Positions 23,989 to 34,742 of a stretch of DNA of 64,000 nt are shown piece by piece. The translations under genes and the position numbers were made by a program. Source of the stretch: Larix kaempferi (taxonomy: Eukaryota; Streptophyta; Pinopsida; Pinales; Pinaceae); contig BSBM01000753.1 in the NCBI GenBank assembly GCA_027924585.1, positions 24,184,001-24,248,000 on the forward strand, given 5' to 3'. The stretch's first letter is position 1; each line of letters begins with the position of its first letter. Under the pieces are notes generated by a model, which saw only the letters and a program-made list of their open reading frames with translations, was not told where the DNA came from and ran no database searches.

Positions 23989-24990
23989 CAATGCAAATCT
24001 TCTAGTACCAAATGCTGGTGTCATGGTAGATCCAAATAAAGGTTTGCTAGTTGCACCAGAAGCAGGTTGACTGATTGAACCAAAAGGCTGATTACCAAAA
24101 ATTGCTTGCTTCTTACCAAAAGTACTTCTTGAAGGACTTAATTGACCAAAAGTTTGTGATCCAAATGCTCCAAATGCATTTTTCTGTCCAAATGTAGATG
24201 CTCCTACATATGAAAAATAATACACAAGGAAAGAATGCAAGTTTAAAAATGACAGTTCTCTAAAGAGTAATGGTAACTCTGTTCTTAAAGGAAATGAAAT
24301 GTATCTTATCAGCACAACTGAAATGTACAGGAAATAGAAATCAGACATTAATCCAATCGAAACTAGTTCTAGAGGGAGATAAACAGAATATGTACAAGAG
24401 GTTTCAGAAATAACATAAAGAAAATGAAGAAACAACATGACAAAGAGTATCAAATTCATATCTATTGTATATATATCATAGATTCATATTAGATCAGGAG
24501 TAAACAAGAAAATGAAATATTAGAGCAGTAAAAAGAACATTCAAATTTTTAACCCAAATGAAGAGGAACTTTGAGAAAATCTGCTCACCAAAAGACAAAC
24601 TCTGACCAAAAGGAGATGAAGTGCTTCCGAATAGTGGGTCATTCCCAAATGCTGGAGTAGATGCTCAACCAAATGCCGCAACCGGTTGACCCAAAGTGGT
24701 GGTGCTTCCAAAACTAAATGGAGGAGTACTTGAAGCCCCAACAGTTGGAGTACTGGAAACCCAAAATGCTAGAGTACTAGAAGCACCAAAGGAAGGCCCA
24801 CTTGTTGCACCCAATGCAAAGGTTGCGGTACCAAATGCTTGTGTCAAGGTAGATCCAAATACAGGTGTGCTAGTTGCACCAGAAGCATGTTGACTGATTG
24901 CACCAAAAGGTTGATCACCAAAATATGCTTGATTCTGACCAAAAGTACTTCCTGAACGACATGATTGACCAAGAGTCCGTGATCCAGTCT

Positions 24991-26000
24991 CATGCCTTTG
25001 GTTCCCATATTGCAAAACTATTTTAGGGCCTCCTTTCAAAACCCATTATTTGTGTATCTTGAGATTAGAGCATTCCATGAGATCATATCTCATTCAGGAA
25101 TTTCGTCAAATAGTTTTCATGTATCCTTCAAAATGCAACATTTGGAAATAAACCTACGACCTCTTATTCAACTTGAATATATACAAAATAAAGCAGTTCA
25201 TACATCCTTAACCAATATCAAATTAGAAAATCAAACAACCAAAAGACATACTAATGGGTTCGGCCCTGTTACTAAGACCTGTCACTGATGGGTGATTCTT
25301 CGGTATTGGGAAGGCAACACTATCGATGAAAGAGGCCAGGCATGGGGAAGTGCCACTATTGCTGAGAATAAATGTGCGCCCCATTTCTTCGATAGTGATC
25401 ACCTGCATATGGTGGATTTTTGGCACCCTCAAAGATGAATGGTAAGAATTTCTCAACCTGCAAAGAACAAAATATTGAATGACAAGAAAATGTAAATGAA
25501 AAAGATAAGTAAAAAGGTAGATGGAGAATTGTTGGAACCCTCGAAGATGGAGGATTTTGTAACTAGTTCAACATTGGCACCCAAATCCACTCTGCATCAC
25601 TTTGGCGCCAAAACCCAAATTGTCTAATTGCAGTCCGCACTATGGTGTGGTTTGGTAGAATGAAGATTTGTTTTTTTTAATTTGTTTTGAATTTTAGCTC
25701 TTTTTATTTTTTTATTTCACATATTATAATAAATTTCAAAAGTATATATATATATATATCCCACAATACCTAACAATTAATATTATATATAAATAATAAA
25801 AAAACATCTTAAAAAAAATGTCTATATGTATATTTGCATAGTTATTTCCATAACAAATGTATATATACAACATCATCATGTTGGGTGAGTTATTCCTTGG
25901 GCATGATGGGTTGAGAAATTAGAAGGGAAACCACTTCTATCTCCTCAACTAGTGCTATTGTGGTGTGCACACATGAGATCTGTATAGACCATGAATGCAG
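24991..26000. other. No assigned gene
   Basis: Nup98 similarity stops near 24990. A minus-strand frame (25456-25223) is open but matches no family known to me. The stretch 25660-25870 is A/T-rich low-complexity sequence including a short TA run. Confidence 0.35.
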
Positions 26001-26002
26001 TC

Positions 26003-26265
26003 TAACATATCGAATCCCTGAAGACTCTTTTTCTTCCCCAAAAAAATACGTGCTAAAACCCTTTTCTTGTAATATGAAGCCCTAACGTTGCGCAGACGAT
26101 AGAAATTAGGTACATGGTTTGAATCCAACGAGTACTGTCCAACATCTTAAATTCCTAGAGACTCTTCTTCTCCCCCAAAAAAGTACACACTAAAACCCTT
26201 TTGATATAATATGAAGCCCAACGTCGCACATATGACAAAAATCAGATCCAAGGTTTGAATGCAAT
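26003..26265. repeat. Tandem duplication, about 130-bp unit, two copies
   Basis: The block containing 'ctaaaacccttttcttgtaa', 'tatgaagccc' and 'ggtttgaatcc' at 26003-26128 recurs at 26138-26265 with about 15-20% change. It is non-coding. Confidence 0.7.
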
Positions 26266-26604
26266 GATAGCAATGCGTGCATACAAATAATAAGACAAGT
26301 CTAGATTGTATTTGTTTTGATTTAAACATATTAAAGGCATGTTTTGGTTTTTTAATGTGTGCTCTATCAAGAGTGATAGTCCATGAAACAAGGATACTGA
26401 TACAATGCCAAATAAGCCCAAAGGGGGATAAACCTATCACATTAAGGAGGATATACAATTCCAAATAGTCCCAAAGAGGATAAATGTAGACCTAATGATG
26501 AATCCCTAATCAATGCTTCCCCTCAATGATGAAGCAGCTCAATGGACAAGCCCAAGTGCAAGTCATGGTTGAATTTGACTAAATAGGCACATCGAGATCA
26601 TAAA

Positions 26605-26735
26605 GTCTCAGCAACCTTAATTATGTAGAAAAGTGTATCTCAATTAATTAAAGTCCCAACGACCTTAATTATATAGAAAAGTGTATCTCAACTTAATTAA
26701 TTAAAGTACCAACAACCTTAATTGATGAGAGAGGT
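26605..26735. repeat. Short tandem repeat, about 50-60 bp, three copies
   Basis: 'aagt..caacaaccttaatta' followed by 'gtagaaaagtgtatctcaa' occurs two full times plus a partial third. Confidence 0.7.
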
Positions 26736-27046
26736 TCATTAAGATTTTGTTTAAGCACATACTTGTGGATTTGGTTGTTGTCTTTGATATGCATGTTCAT
26801 ATAAAGGTATTGGTGCTCGATGCACATTGCAATGGTGAATATTATACACAAACTAAACTTAGCAATTAACGGTGTGTTATAAAAACACTGATATTATTTG
26901 TCACACACTAGTGGTGTTGTGACCTAGTCACATAGGCATAAATTTCAATCATGTGATATGCATTTCATAACATAGTGCAATAATTCTTGTTGTAGACATG
27001 ACATCTTGATGTAGTTGAGGAGCTCAATATTTTGTGCATGGAAGGC

Positions 27047-27675
27047 CAATATTGAAGCCCCAAAGTCCCCAAGACTTAGATACATAGTGCCATGGATACC
27101 CTTGCATAGTCACATGTGGTATCTTAAGGAATTGTTCATGATTTTGGATGCCTCGATGGTTTATTTAGGGCCAATGGCATGGTATTTCCCTTATAATGTC
27201 ATTCACAAGGCATTGATAAACATACAAATTTCTCAAACCTGCCTAATGGAATCACCATATTTAATTATAGGATGATGATACCCTCGGGAGTCCATGTGTG
27301 GTTGGTGAAGGAAACCCTCTTATCCTTGGATGGCTAAAATATTTCAGGTCCCAAGTTTCATGTCTCTTCTATTTTCCATGTCCAAATCCTGAAGGCCACA
27401 ATACCTAGATACAAAGCTCCATGGATACCTTTGCAAACTCATTTGTGGTTCTTTGAGGCATTGTTCATGGTTCCATATGGCTCAATGGGTTTTTTAGAGC
27501 CAAAGGCATGGTCTTCTTCTATAGAGAATCATTCCAAAGGCCCTAAGACACCTACATGCTTCTCAAAACCACATAATAGCATGACTATCCATAATCATTG
27601 GCCAATGATACCCTCAAAAGGCCATGTATGGTTGATTGAGGTGATCTTCTTAGCCTTGGATGGCTAGAATATTTT
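27047..27675. repeat. Diverged tandem duplication, about 350-bp period
   Basis: Two units (27047-27342 and 27397-27675) share in the same order 'ccatggatacc.ttgca', 'gtggt.tcttgaggcattgttcatg', 'gccaaaggcatgg', 'ccaatgataccctc' and 'cttggatggctagaatatt'. Their frames are open for only 78-86 codons and look accidental. Confidence 0.75.
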
Positions 27676-27929
27676 GTTAAGTCCATAGGTTTATGTGGTG
27701 TTAGAAACCATATCTAGTGTTTTAAACTTCAAAATGAGCACCACATCCCACTTCTAGGCCAAATATCCCCTGTGGAGAGCTAATATGGTGGTTTGGGACC
27801 ACACACATGGACCATGACCCCCATAGTAAGATCTCTAAATCCATCTGCATTGCTAAAATTTAGTAAAATATTGTACAAATTCATTATCAAAACTGCAATT
27901 TTCCATTGTTAGTGTGACACAACTAAAAA

Positions 27930-28190
27930 TGACTAATATAAACGACTAATTCACATTAATCATTGTTAGCTATTCATATTTATATTCTCGTGACTAAATT
28001 AGTCATTTTTACTTTAGTCACTTGTTATCCAGTCATATATTTTATCCTGTGACTAAATTAGTCATTTATCTTAGTCGTTTTTAGTTGGCTTACTTAAAAT
28101 TGCCCAATTTTAGTCATTTATCCCTTGAAAAAACAATGGTGACTAATTTTTTTAGTCACCTAGTCACTTATCTCTCATTTTGTATTAGTG
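27930..28190. repeat. GACTAA/TTAGTC motif cluster
   Basis: More than ten copies of GACTAA, TTAGTC or GTGACT in both orientations within 260 bp, ending ...GTATTAGTG, whose complement begins CACTAATAC. This resembles the subterminal region of a CACTA-type element or a MITE. A matching opposite end with target duplication could not be confirmed. A shorter stretch of similar motifs follows the transposon end at 6011-6092. Confidence 0.5.
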
Positions 28191-29385
28191 TCTTTTCAAA
28201 TATTTGGAATTCTGGAAAAGCAACGCCAATCTTAGAGATTTTAATGACTCATAATTTTGTTTTTAGAATCAAAATCAATTTTGAGATATGGTAGAAAAAC
28301 CTTTAATAGATTTAACACGAATCTAAAGTAAACCTGGAAAATGCCATTCAGTATTTTTAGAATTGAAAACAGAGAATTTTTAAAGGATCGAATTTGTAAA
28401 TTGCATCAAGATTTCTAGATTTTAAAAGATCAATTGCATTTCTTTTAAGAGTACTAGAAAAACGCCATACAATCTAAAGAATGGAGGACAGAGACTTTTA
28501 AGGATCATCACAGAGATTTTTCACAGTAATGAAATGGATAAACGTAGAATACAAAGGGTAATTTATAAGACAACTATGAGATCTAGAAAAAGAGGATCGG
28601 CGTAAGGGGTAATTTTTTTTTTTTTAATTCATGTGTGAAATTTGGATACACCCTCGACTCAGATCAACATAAAGATTTTACAGAGCCAATTATGAATTGT
28701 TTTATCAATTCTGGATTCGTTGATAATTTGAAACATAGAGGTTTGATCGAAATTTGCACCGAGTCTTAACATGAATCATAAGAATTAATATATATATAAA
28801 CAGAGTTATAATTCTACAACCGGATCGATTCACAAACAGAAAAACAGAGTCTACGCTTTTACCAAAAGCTAAATCGATTCACAAATGGAAAAATGAGAAT
28901 TATACCCCTTTCAAAAACTAGGAATCATATTATTGTTTTTTTAACAATAAAATAAATATCGATTTCAAGTACGATCATGCAATTTAAAACATATTTTTAA
29001 AAGATGGATTCTCTTATATATAGTGATCTATTGATCTAAACAACTAAAACAGAGTTTGACAATTTCTCGAAGAACTAGAATCATGGCAGAAAGTAAAACC
29101 TCATAGATCTCAAACGGTTTCTCTACACAAGAAAAATAACATAATTCACAGAAATTGTAAGTGGACGCATAAACCAAAATGCTACATAGAATTTGTCAAT
29201 CGCCTAATAAATAAAACTTTACGAAGGATTGAACCTAATTAAATTGCCTAAATTGAGATGGGTGGATCATTGCGGTAGCGGCTGATTCAACTGTTTGGTC
29301 CGATCCAATTGAGGAAGATACCTACAAGCCCCCAGTTGAAATATGAGTCCGGTGCCCTCAAGGCTTGACCGAATCTGATACCAAA
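28191..29385 (-). mobile_element. Element E interior (old gypsy-like, 5' part)
   Basis: Minus-strand sequence just inside the E LTR. It shares with the interiors of D and F the start 'TTTGGTATCAGA...GGTC.AGCCTT.AGGGCACCGGACTCAT'. No coding domain is visible. The left limit is uncertain and no partner 3' LTR was found in the window, so E is truncated or rearranged. Confidence 0.6.
29371..29383 (-). promoter_or_regulatory. Element E primer binding site (decayed)
   Basis: The minus strand reads TGGTATCAGATTC, the iMet primer site with changes at its end, two bases after the LTR terminus ...GTCCCTACA. Confidence 0.75.
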
Positions 29386-29812
29386 TGTAGGGACCCCCAT
29401 TTCGGGTCCCTCAAAAAGACTTCCAAAATAGAACTTACATCATATGCAAATTAATAAAAACTTGAAAATCAAATATAACCATAAAATCAAAATTGCATAA
29501 GCTCAACTAGTACATGAAAATGGAACATTAAACCTTTTGATAGTAGTTGAGTACTCCGTCGATGAAGTCCTTGTATGTACAATAATTGATCTTCCCTGAA
29601 CCTCTCCCAACCTTACTGATTTTACCAAGAAACCCCTCAGTTGACCACCCTATCATATTGGGGTTACTCTCCTTCACCCCGAACCCCTGAGCTAATGGGG
29701 CTGTAAGAACACACTAGCAAGCTTCCCGAAATGATCTCCCAATTCCCTTTCCAACTAATCCCAACTCACAACAATCATAACATAATCCGAGATTATAAGG
29801 CCCATCCAACAT
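29386..29812 (-). repeat. Element E 5' LTR, downstream part
   Basis: The 3' part of the E LTR (minus), ending GGGTCCCTACA at 29386. It matches the D/F LTR family near its end: 'GGGACCC..AAATG.GGGGTC'. It is cut at 29812 by copia element B; the upstream LTR part resumes at 57899. Near 29530 a donor-like AAAAG|GTTTAATG stands where F has its intron-like segment. Confidence 0.72.
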
Positions 29813-30413
29813 TGTTAAATTTTGAGCATTAATTCACAATACTCTAGGATCTTTGCTGAGAGAATAACATATACAGTATATCAATGCATGACAATCACAA
29901 TATGACAAGCATCACAAGAATCAAGAGCGTAAGAGACAAGAGACACAGAGTTTCTGTGGGGAAAACCCTAAGGTGAAAAACCCCACAACTTCCTCAGAGA
30001 TAGAGAGAGAAATGGCTCAACCAAAGTACAACCAAATAACACTGAGATAGTCTCCTAGTAGCAGATGATCCTCCTCCTCACTAGTGCGCCACTTTCTGAG
30101 TGAGAGTGAGATACTTTTTCGAGTGATCTAAATAGAGATCACCTGATCTCTATTTATACTGATCTGTTTGCTCAGTGACCTTATGGGGCTGACTTGTCTA
30201 TCTAGGTACATCACATTATAATATATATATTTTAGGGCCGACCCCACACATGGTGGTCTAATAACCCATCGGCAAGTACACACACTTGCGACACTTGTCA
30301 ATCCACATGACGACACTTCCTTATAGAGGAATAACACATCTCTATTAAGGGTACAATAAATATATATAAAATACACAGATGAAATACATTCCGAAGTTAC
30401 ATATACATAAACA
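29813..30413 (-). repeat. Element B 3' LTR (left copy)
   Basis: 601 bp; on the plus strand it starts TGTTAAATTTTGAG and ends ATACATAAACA. A TATA box (minus TATAAATA) lies at 30151-30158. A purine tract (minus AAGAGGGAG) abuts it at 30414-30422. Confidence 0.92.
30151..30158 (-). promoter_or_regulatory. TATA box in element B 3' LTR
   Basis: TATAAATA on the minus strand, conserved in both LTRs and followed by AGAG. It is probably the core promoter of the copia element; this copy would read into the E LTR. Confidence 0.6.
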
Positions 30414-30422
30414 CTCCCTCTT
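30414..30422 (-). promoter_or_regulatory. Element B polypurine tract
   Basis: AAGAGGGAG on the minus strand, directly before the LTR start TGTTTATG. Confidence 0.75.
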
Positions 30423-30609
30423 AACTAGGAAGGTATTTCTCGACACAGATCTGCTAGACAAGTCTTCTTCTCGGGATCATCATCATCGATGAATCGTCAT
30501 CATCATCGTCATTGTTGCTGCTATCTCATCCAATCTCTGACTCTACTCGTCATAGGAAGTTCTACAGAGCCAGTCCTTTTTCATACTGGATGTAGGCCCA
30601 CCACCTGTA

Positions 30610-31290
30610 GGTCTTCATAATCACTAGCCATACTGTGGAATCCTTGGGACTTATTACGTGCGTCACAAAACCTTGAAAGAGCATCTGCCAGATATCCCAG
30701 GGCAACGAATTCCATGCCATAGGAAAAACCTTGAAAGACTATTTGTAGATCTCCCAGGGCCATATTATATGTGACCTCACAAAAAAACCTTGCAAGAGCA
30801 TGCCAGGCTGTTACGAGCACACAGCTCTACCTATAGGATCTCCTAGGGAACGAATTACATGTGGTCACCACAAAACCTCGCAAGAGCATCCCAGGCTGTT
30901 ATGAGCACACATCTCTACTTATAGGATCTCCCAGGGCAAAAATTACATGTGGTCATGGAAAAACCTCGCAAGAGCATCCCAGGACTGATTACGGGCACAT
31001 AGCCCAACCTATCGGATCTCCCAGGGACACGAATTATATGCCATAGGACAAAACCTCGAAAGAGAATCTGCCAGATATCCCAGAGCAACGAATTACATGC
31101 CATAGGAAAAAACTCATAAGACTATCTGCAGATCTCCCAGGGAAACGAATTATATGTCCTCCCAGAGCAAAATCTCAAAAGAGCATTTGCCAGATATCTT
31201 AGGGCATCGAATTACATGCCATAGGAAAAACCTCGAAAGACTATCTGCAAATCTCCCAAGGCAACGAATTATATGCTCATCTGCACAACC
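30610..31290 (-). repeat. Degenerate tandem repeats in element B 3' tail
   Basis: Units of roughly 65-110 bp built from 'gatctcccagggcaacgaatt', 'catgccataggaaaaacctcg' and 'aagagcatctgccag', about eight times, between pol and the 3' LTR. No coding function is seen. Confidence 0.75.
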
Positions 31291-31850
31291 TGATCCACGG
31301 CCATAGAGTATCAACCTGATACTCACCATACATCATCCTGATGTACACATGATCATCCTGATCATCATCACTGCAACATCCTACTGCATGTCATCTAGAG
31401 CAACATCCTGAAGCTCGTCATCCATGATCATCCTGATCATACAATGCATCTACCTGATGCATACCTAATATCTACCTGATAGATATCATCATACATGATC
31501 CACCTAATCATACAATGTATCCACCTGATACAAATACAAATACATGATACATATCACCATACATGATCCACCTGATCATACAATGTATCCACCTGATACA
31601 TGTACATATACATGGTCCAAGCATCCAACATGATGCATATACAAGAATACATACACATGATCCAACCGCTCATATCCAGCATCCAACATGGTGCGTACAT
31701 ACATATAAATGATCAAACTGATCATATCCATCGTCCAACATGATGCATACATACATACATAAAAATGATCCAACTGATCATATCCAACAGAAACCAAAAC
31801 ATCATCCTGATGCTCATCATCCAGCGCTTACATCCACATCCATGTGAAGG
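31291..31850 (-). repeat. Low-complexity CATCCTGAT/ATACATGAT array
   Basis: Variant repeats of 'catgatccacctgatcatac' and 'aatgtatccacctgata', 30-60 bp apart, in the element B tail. The open frame across it follows the repeats and is not a gene. Confidence 0.7.
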
Positions 31851-31895
31851 ATCCTCCTTCCAACATGCTTGGAATGGCTTCAGCAGATGTGTCCA

Positions 31896-34742
31896 TCACT
31901 TCTTCCTCAAAGTGTCATCGATCTGAAGAATGCCAAGCCTCTCTTTGAAGTACTCGAACTTCACCCTAGCTAGTGGCTTCGTCAGCACATCTGCAATCTA
32001 CTCGTCCGTCGCAACATACAAGAGCTTCACAGCTCCTCTCTACATCATATCCCTGATATAGTGATATTTGATCTCTATGTGTTTCGACCTGTCATGAAAC
32101 ACTGGATTCTTGGACAGTTTCACACAACTCTGGTTATAACAGAAGATACCAGTAGCATCCAGCAGGAGATCAAATAACTTAGACAGTAGCTTCTGTAGCC
32201 ATACTGCCTCACAACTAGCTAAATAGGCTGCAACATACTCTGCCTCAGTTGTACTCAGTGCTATGCAGGACTGCTTCCTGCTAAACCAAGAGATCACACC
32301 TGATCCCATACTGAAGCAGCACCCAGATGTGCTCTTCCTATCTGCAGCACTACCAGCCCAATCTGAATCAACATAACGCTACAGATTAAACTTTTGATTC
32401 GCCTCATACTTGAGCCCATAATCCACTGTACCTTTCAAGTACCTCAGAACATGCTTTACAGCAACCAGGTGAACACTCCTCGGATCTGTCAGGAATTGAC
32501 TCAATGTGTTCACATCAAAGCAAATGTCTAGTCTCGTGTTCGTCAGGTACATCAAGGACCCAATCATATGACGATACATAGAGACATCAACCGGCTCAGA
32601 TGAAGCATCACATAGAAGCTTCAGATTCGATGCCATAGGTGTGGCCTCGGCCTTGCAATCCATCATCCCGAATCTCTTCAGGATATCTACTGTGTACTTC
32701 CCTTGACCAAGGAAGATCCCACCTACACTCTGCCACACCTCCATACCTAGGAAATAGTGCACCATTCCCAAATCCTTCATATCGAATTCAGAAGCAAGCT
32801 TCCTCTTAGTATCTGCAATCAGTCTGTCATCTCCTGTTACAAATAAGTCATCCACATACAGGAGTAGAATCACAGGATTCCCTTCCTCAACCTTGTAGTA
32901 AAGGTTGGAATCCGCTTTACTCTTGGTAAATCCCAAACTAGATAGGAAGCTGTCCATCCCACCATACCAAGTTCTGGGGGCTTACTTCAAGCCATACAAG
33001 GCTTTCTTCAATTTGCATACATATGACTCCCTGTCATGTATTTCAAAACCGAGTGGCTGCTCCACATATACTTCCTCTTCAACTACACCATTCAAGAAAG
33101 CAGTCTTGACATCCATCTGGTGTATTTTCCATTTCATTGCTACAGCCAGGGCAAGTACTGTTCTGATGGAAGTATACCTGGCTACAGGTGCAAAAGTTTC
33201 CTTATAATCTATTCCCTCTTTCTGAGAGAAGCCACGAGCTATGAATCTTGCCTTGTATTTCTCTACACTGCCATCTGCAGCATGCTTGATTTTGAAGATC
33301 CATTTAGAAGTCACAACAGACTTCTCTTTAGGTCTTGGGACAACATCCCAAACATCATTCTTCATTATTGATTGGTATTCCTCAACCATGGCATCCTTCC
33401 ATTCTTTTTTTTCACTGCTTCTTCATAACTAGAAGGCTCTTTGTTCATAATGTCATAGAGTAAAGCAACATAGCTGGTATGTGATCTGGTTCTCTTCTTT
33501 GCTCTGTCTTCTTCTTCTGGAATGCCAAATCTTTCTGCATCTTGAATAAGCTCTCTAGCCCATGCAGGTTTCCTCTTGTGAGAGTTATCCTCACGGGGTG
33601 GATCTACAGGTTCTTGCCGATCTTCAAACTCATGAACAACTTTTGGAACTGCTTCAGTCATGGTAGTGTCTTTAAATCTAGTTTCCTTAGGTTCTTCATA
33701 AACTTTGATAGGTGCTTTTCTTGATTTGATGAATGCTGAGTTTTCATCAAATGTTACATCACTGCTAACATCAATCTTCTTGAACCCTGGAAAGTATATT
33801 CTGTAGGACTTCGAGCTTTCACTGTAACTCACCAAGATACCCTTCTTTCCTGAAGGATCTAGTGTAGTCCTCTTTTCCTTTGGGACATGAGTGTATACTG
33901 GACAACCAAATATTCTAAGATGGCTGACTCTAGGTTTCTTACCAGAAAATACCTCTTCTGGTGTCTTGTTGTCCAATATCTTGTGGGGTGTTCTATTCTA
34001 CACATATACAACTGTTCTAGCTGCTTCTGCCCATAGATGCATAGGTAGATCCTGGTCATGCAGCATTGCCCTTGCTGCTTCCATGATAGCTCTGTTCTTC
34101 CTTTCTGCAACTCCATTCTATTGAGGATTATAAGGATCAGTCAACTCCCTCTTAATTCCTGAATCACTGCAAAGCTTCTTGAAGTCACTTGAGGTGAATT
34201 CTCCACCATTGTCGGATCTGAATGTTTTGATCTTCTTGTCAGTTTGATTCTCCATCAAGGTTTTGAATTCCTTGAACTTATCAAACACCTCATCTTTGTT
34301 CTTCAAGAAGTATACCCAAGTCTTCCTGGAGAAAGCCTTCTTAATGTTCTTACGTTTTGCACATCCTTTGGAAACACCTTCATGTTTGGTCTTGATTTCA
34401 GGAAGACCCTCTAGAGCCTTGCTTGCAATTGGAAGTGCCCTATAGTGCATATGAGCAAGTCTTCTATGCCAAAGTTCACTTGGCTCCATGGATTCATACA
34501 CCATGGCATGTTCAGGTTGTCGCTTCGATTTATACAAACCTCCCTCTTGCTCTCCAATCACTACTGCATGATCGATTGTTTTACCCTTTGGCCACATTAG
34601 GACTTGGCCATCCACAAATGCAACCCTCATACCTTTTGCATCCAATGCAGAGATGGAGAGTAAGTTCTTCTTGAGCCCAGGTACATAAAGGACTTCTTTC
34701 ATCTTCAAAGATTTTCCAGAATCTAGGTTGTAGGAGGCTTCA
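31896..34742 (-). pseudogene. Copia pol, main part: integrase, RT, RNase H
   Basis: Domains in order on the minus strand. GAG-pre-integrase: ELWHRRLAHMHYRALP. Integrase: FRSDNGGEFTS and NGVAERKNR are present, but the segment between GCAKRKN and SRKTW lacks about 50 residues, including the first catalytic Asp region (HSDVCGP in relatives). RT: WDVVPRPK, SKWIFKIK, ARFIARGFSQ, and LLLYVDDLF with the catalytic YVDD. RNase H: DSDWAGS, ALSTTEAEYVA, then CYNQSC where relatives have CDNQSC, a lost catalytic Asp. Stops in otherwise continuous frames at 34118-34120, 33998-34000, 32982-32984, 32379-32381, 32040-32042 and 31998-32000; one frameshift in an A-run at about 33404-33411. The natural end is a TGA at 31896-31898. 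The pieces belong to one polyprotein; the remainder continues beyond element C at 55655. Confidence 0.92.

Larger units (their letters stand above)
11615..24990 (-). pseudogene. Nup98-like FG nucleoporin, duplicated and broken
   Basis: Exons of a plant Nup98, an FG-repeat protein of the nuclear pore barrier. Reading on the minus strand: FG exon copy 1 (about 24990-24589), copy 2 (24203-23989 continued at 13582-13355 across element A), exon 13130-12903 with GGSRVTLYTS, SISSMPQYN and HEELRWEDYAVGDKG (the plant Nup98 signature), an FG exon about 12776-12628 (SNSFGQTLPAFG), and FG exon copy 3 (about 12040-11615). The three FG copies share modules such as FGATS, SSTPTVGASS and PAFGN, and their following introns are also similar, so exon plus intron was duplicated. 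Each copy has its own stop: TGA near 24666, TGA near 13386, TAG near 11629. Copy 3 has also lost its AG acceptor. The N-terminal GLFG part and the C-terminal autoproteolytic domain are missing. Confidence 0.85.

Noticed and set aside
26908-28190. A complete CACTA-type element from CACTAGTGG at about 26908 to ATTAGTG at 28190.
   Set aside because: The termini agree only in the first five bases and the 3-bp flanks (ACA, TCT) do not match.
32905-34674. Several plus-strand frames of 60-111 codons opposite copia pol.
   Set aside because: They are antisense shadows of the minus-strand polyprotein.
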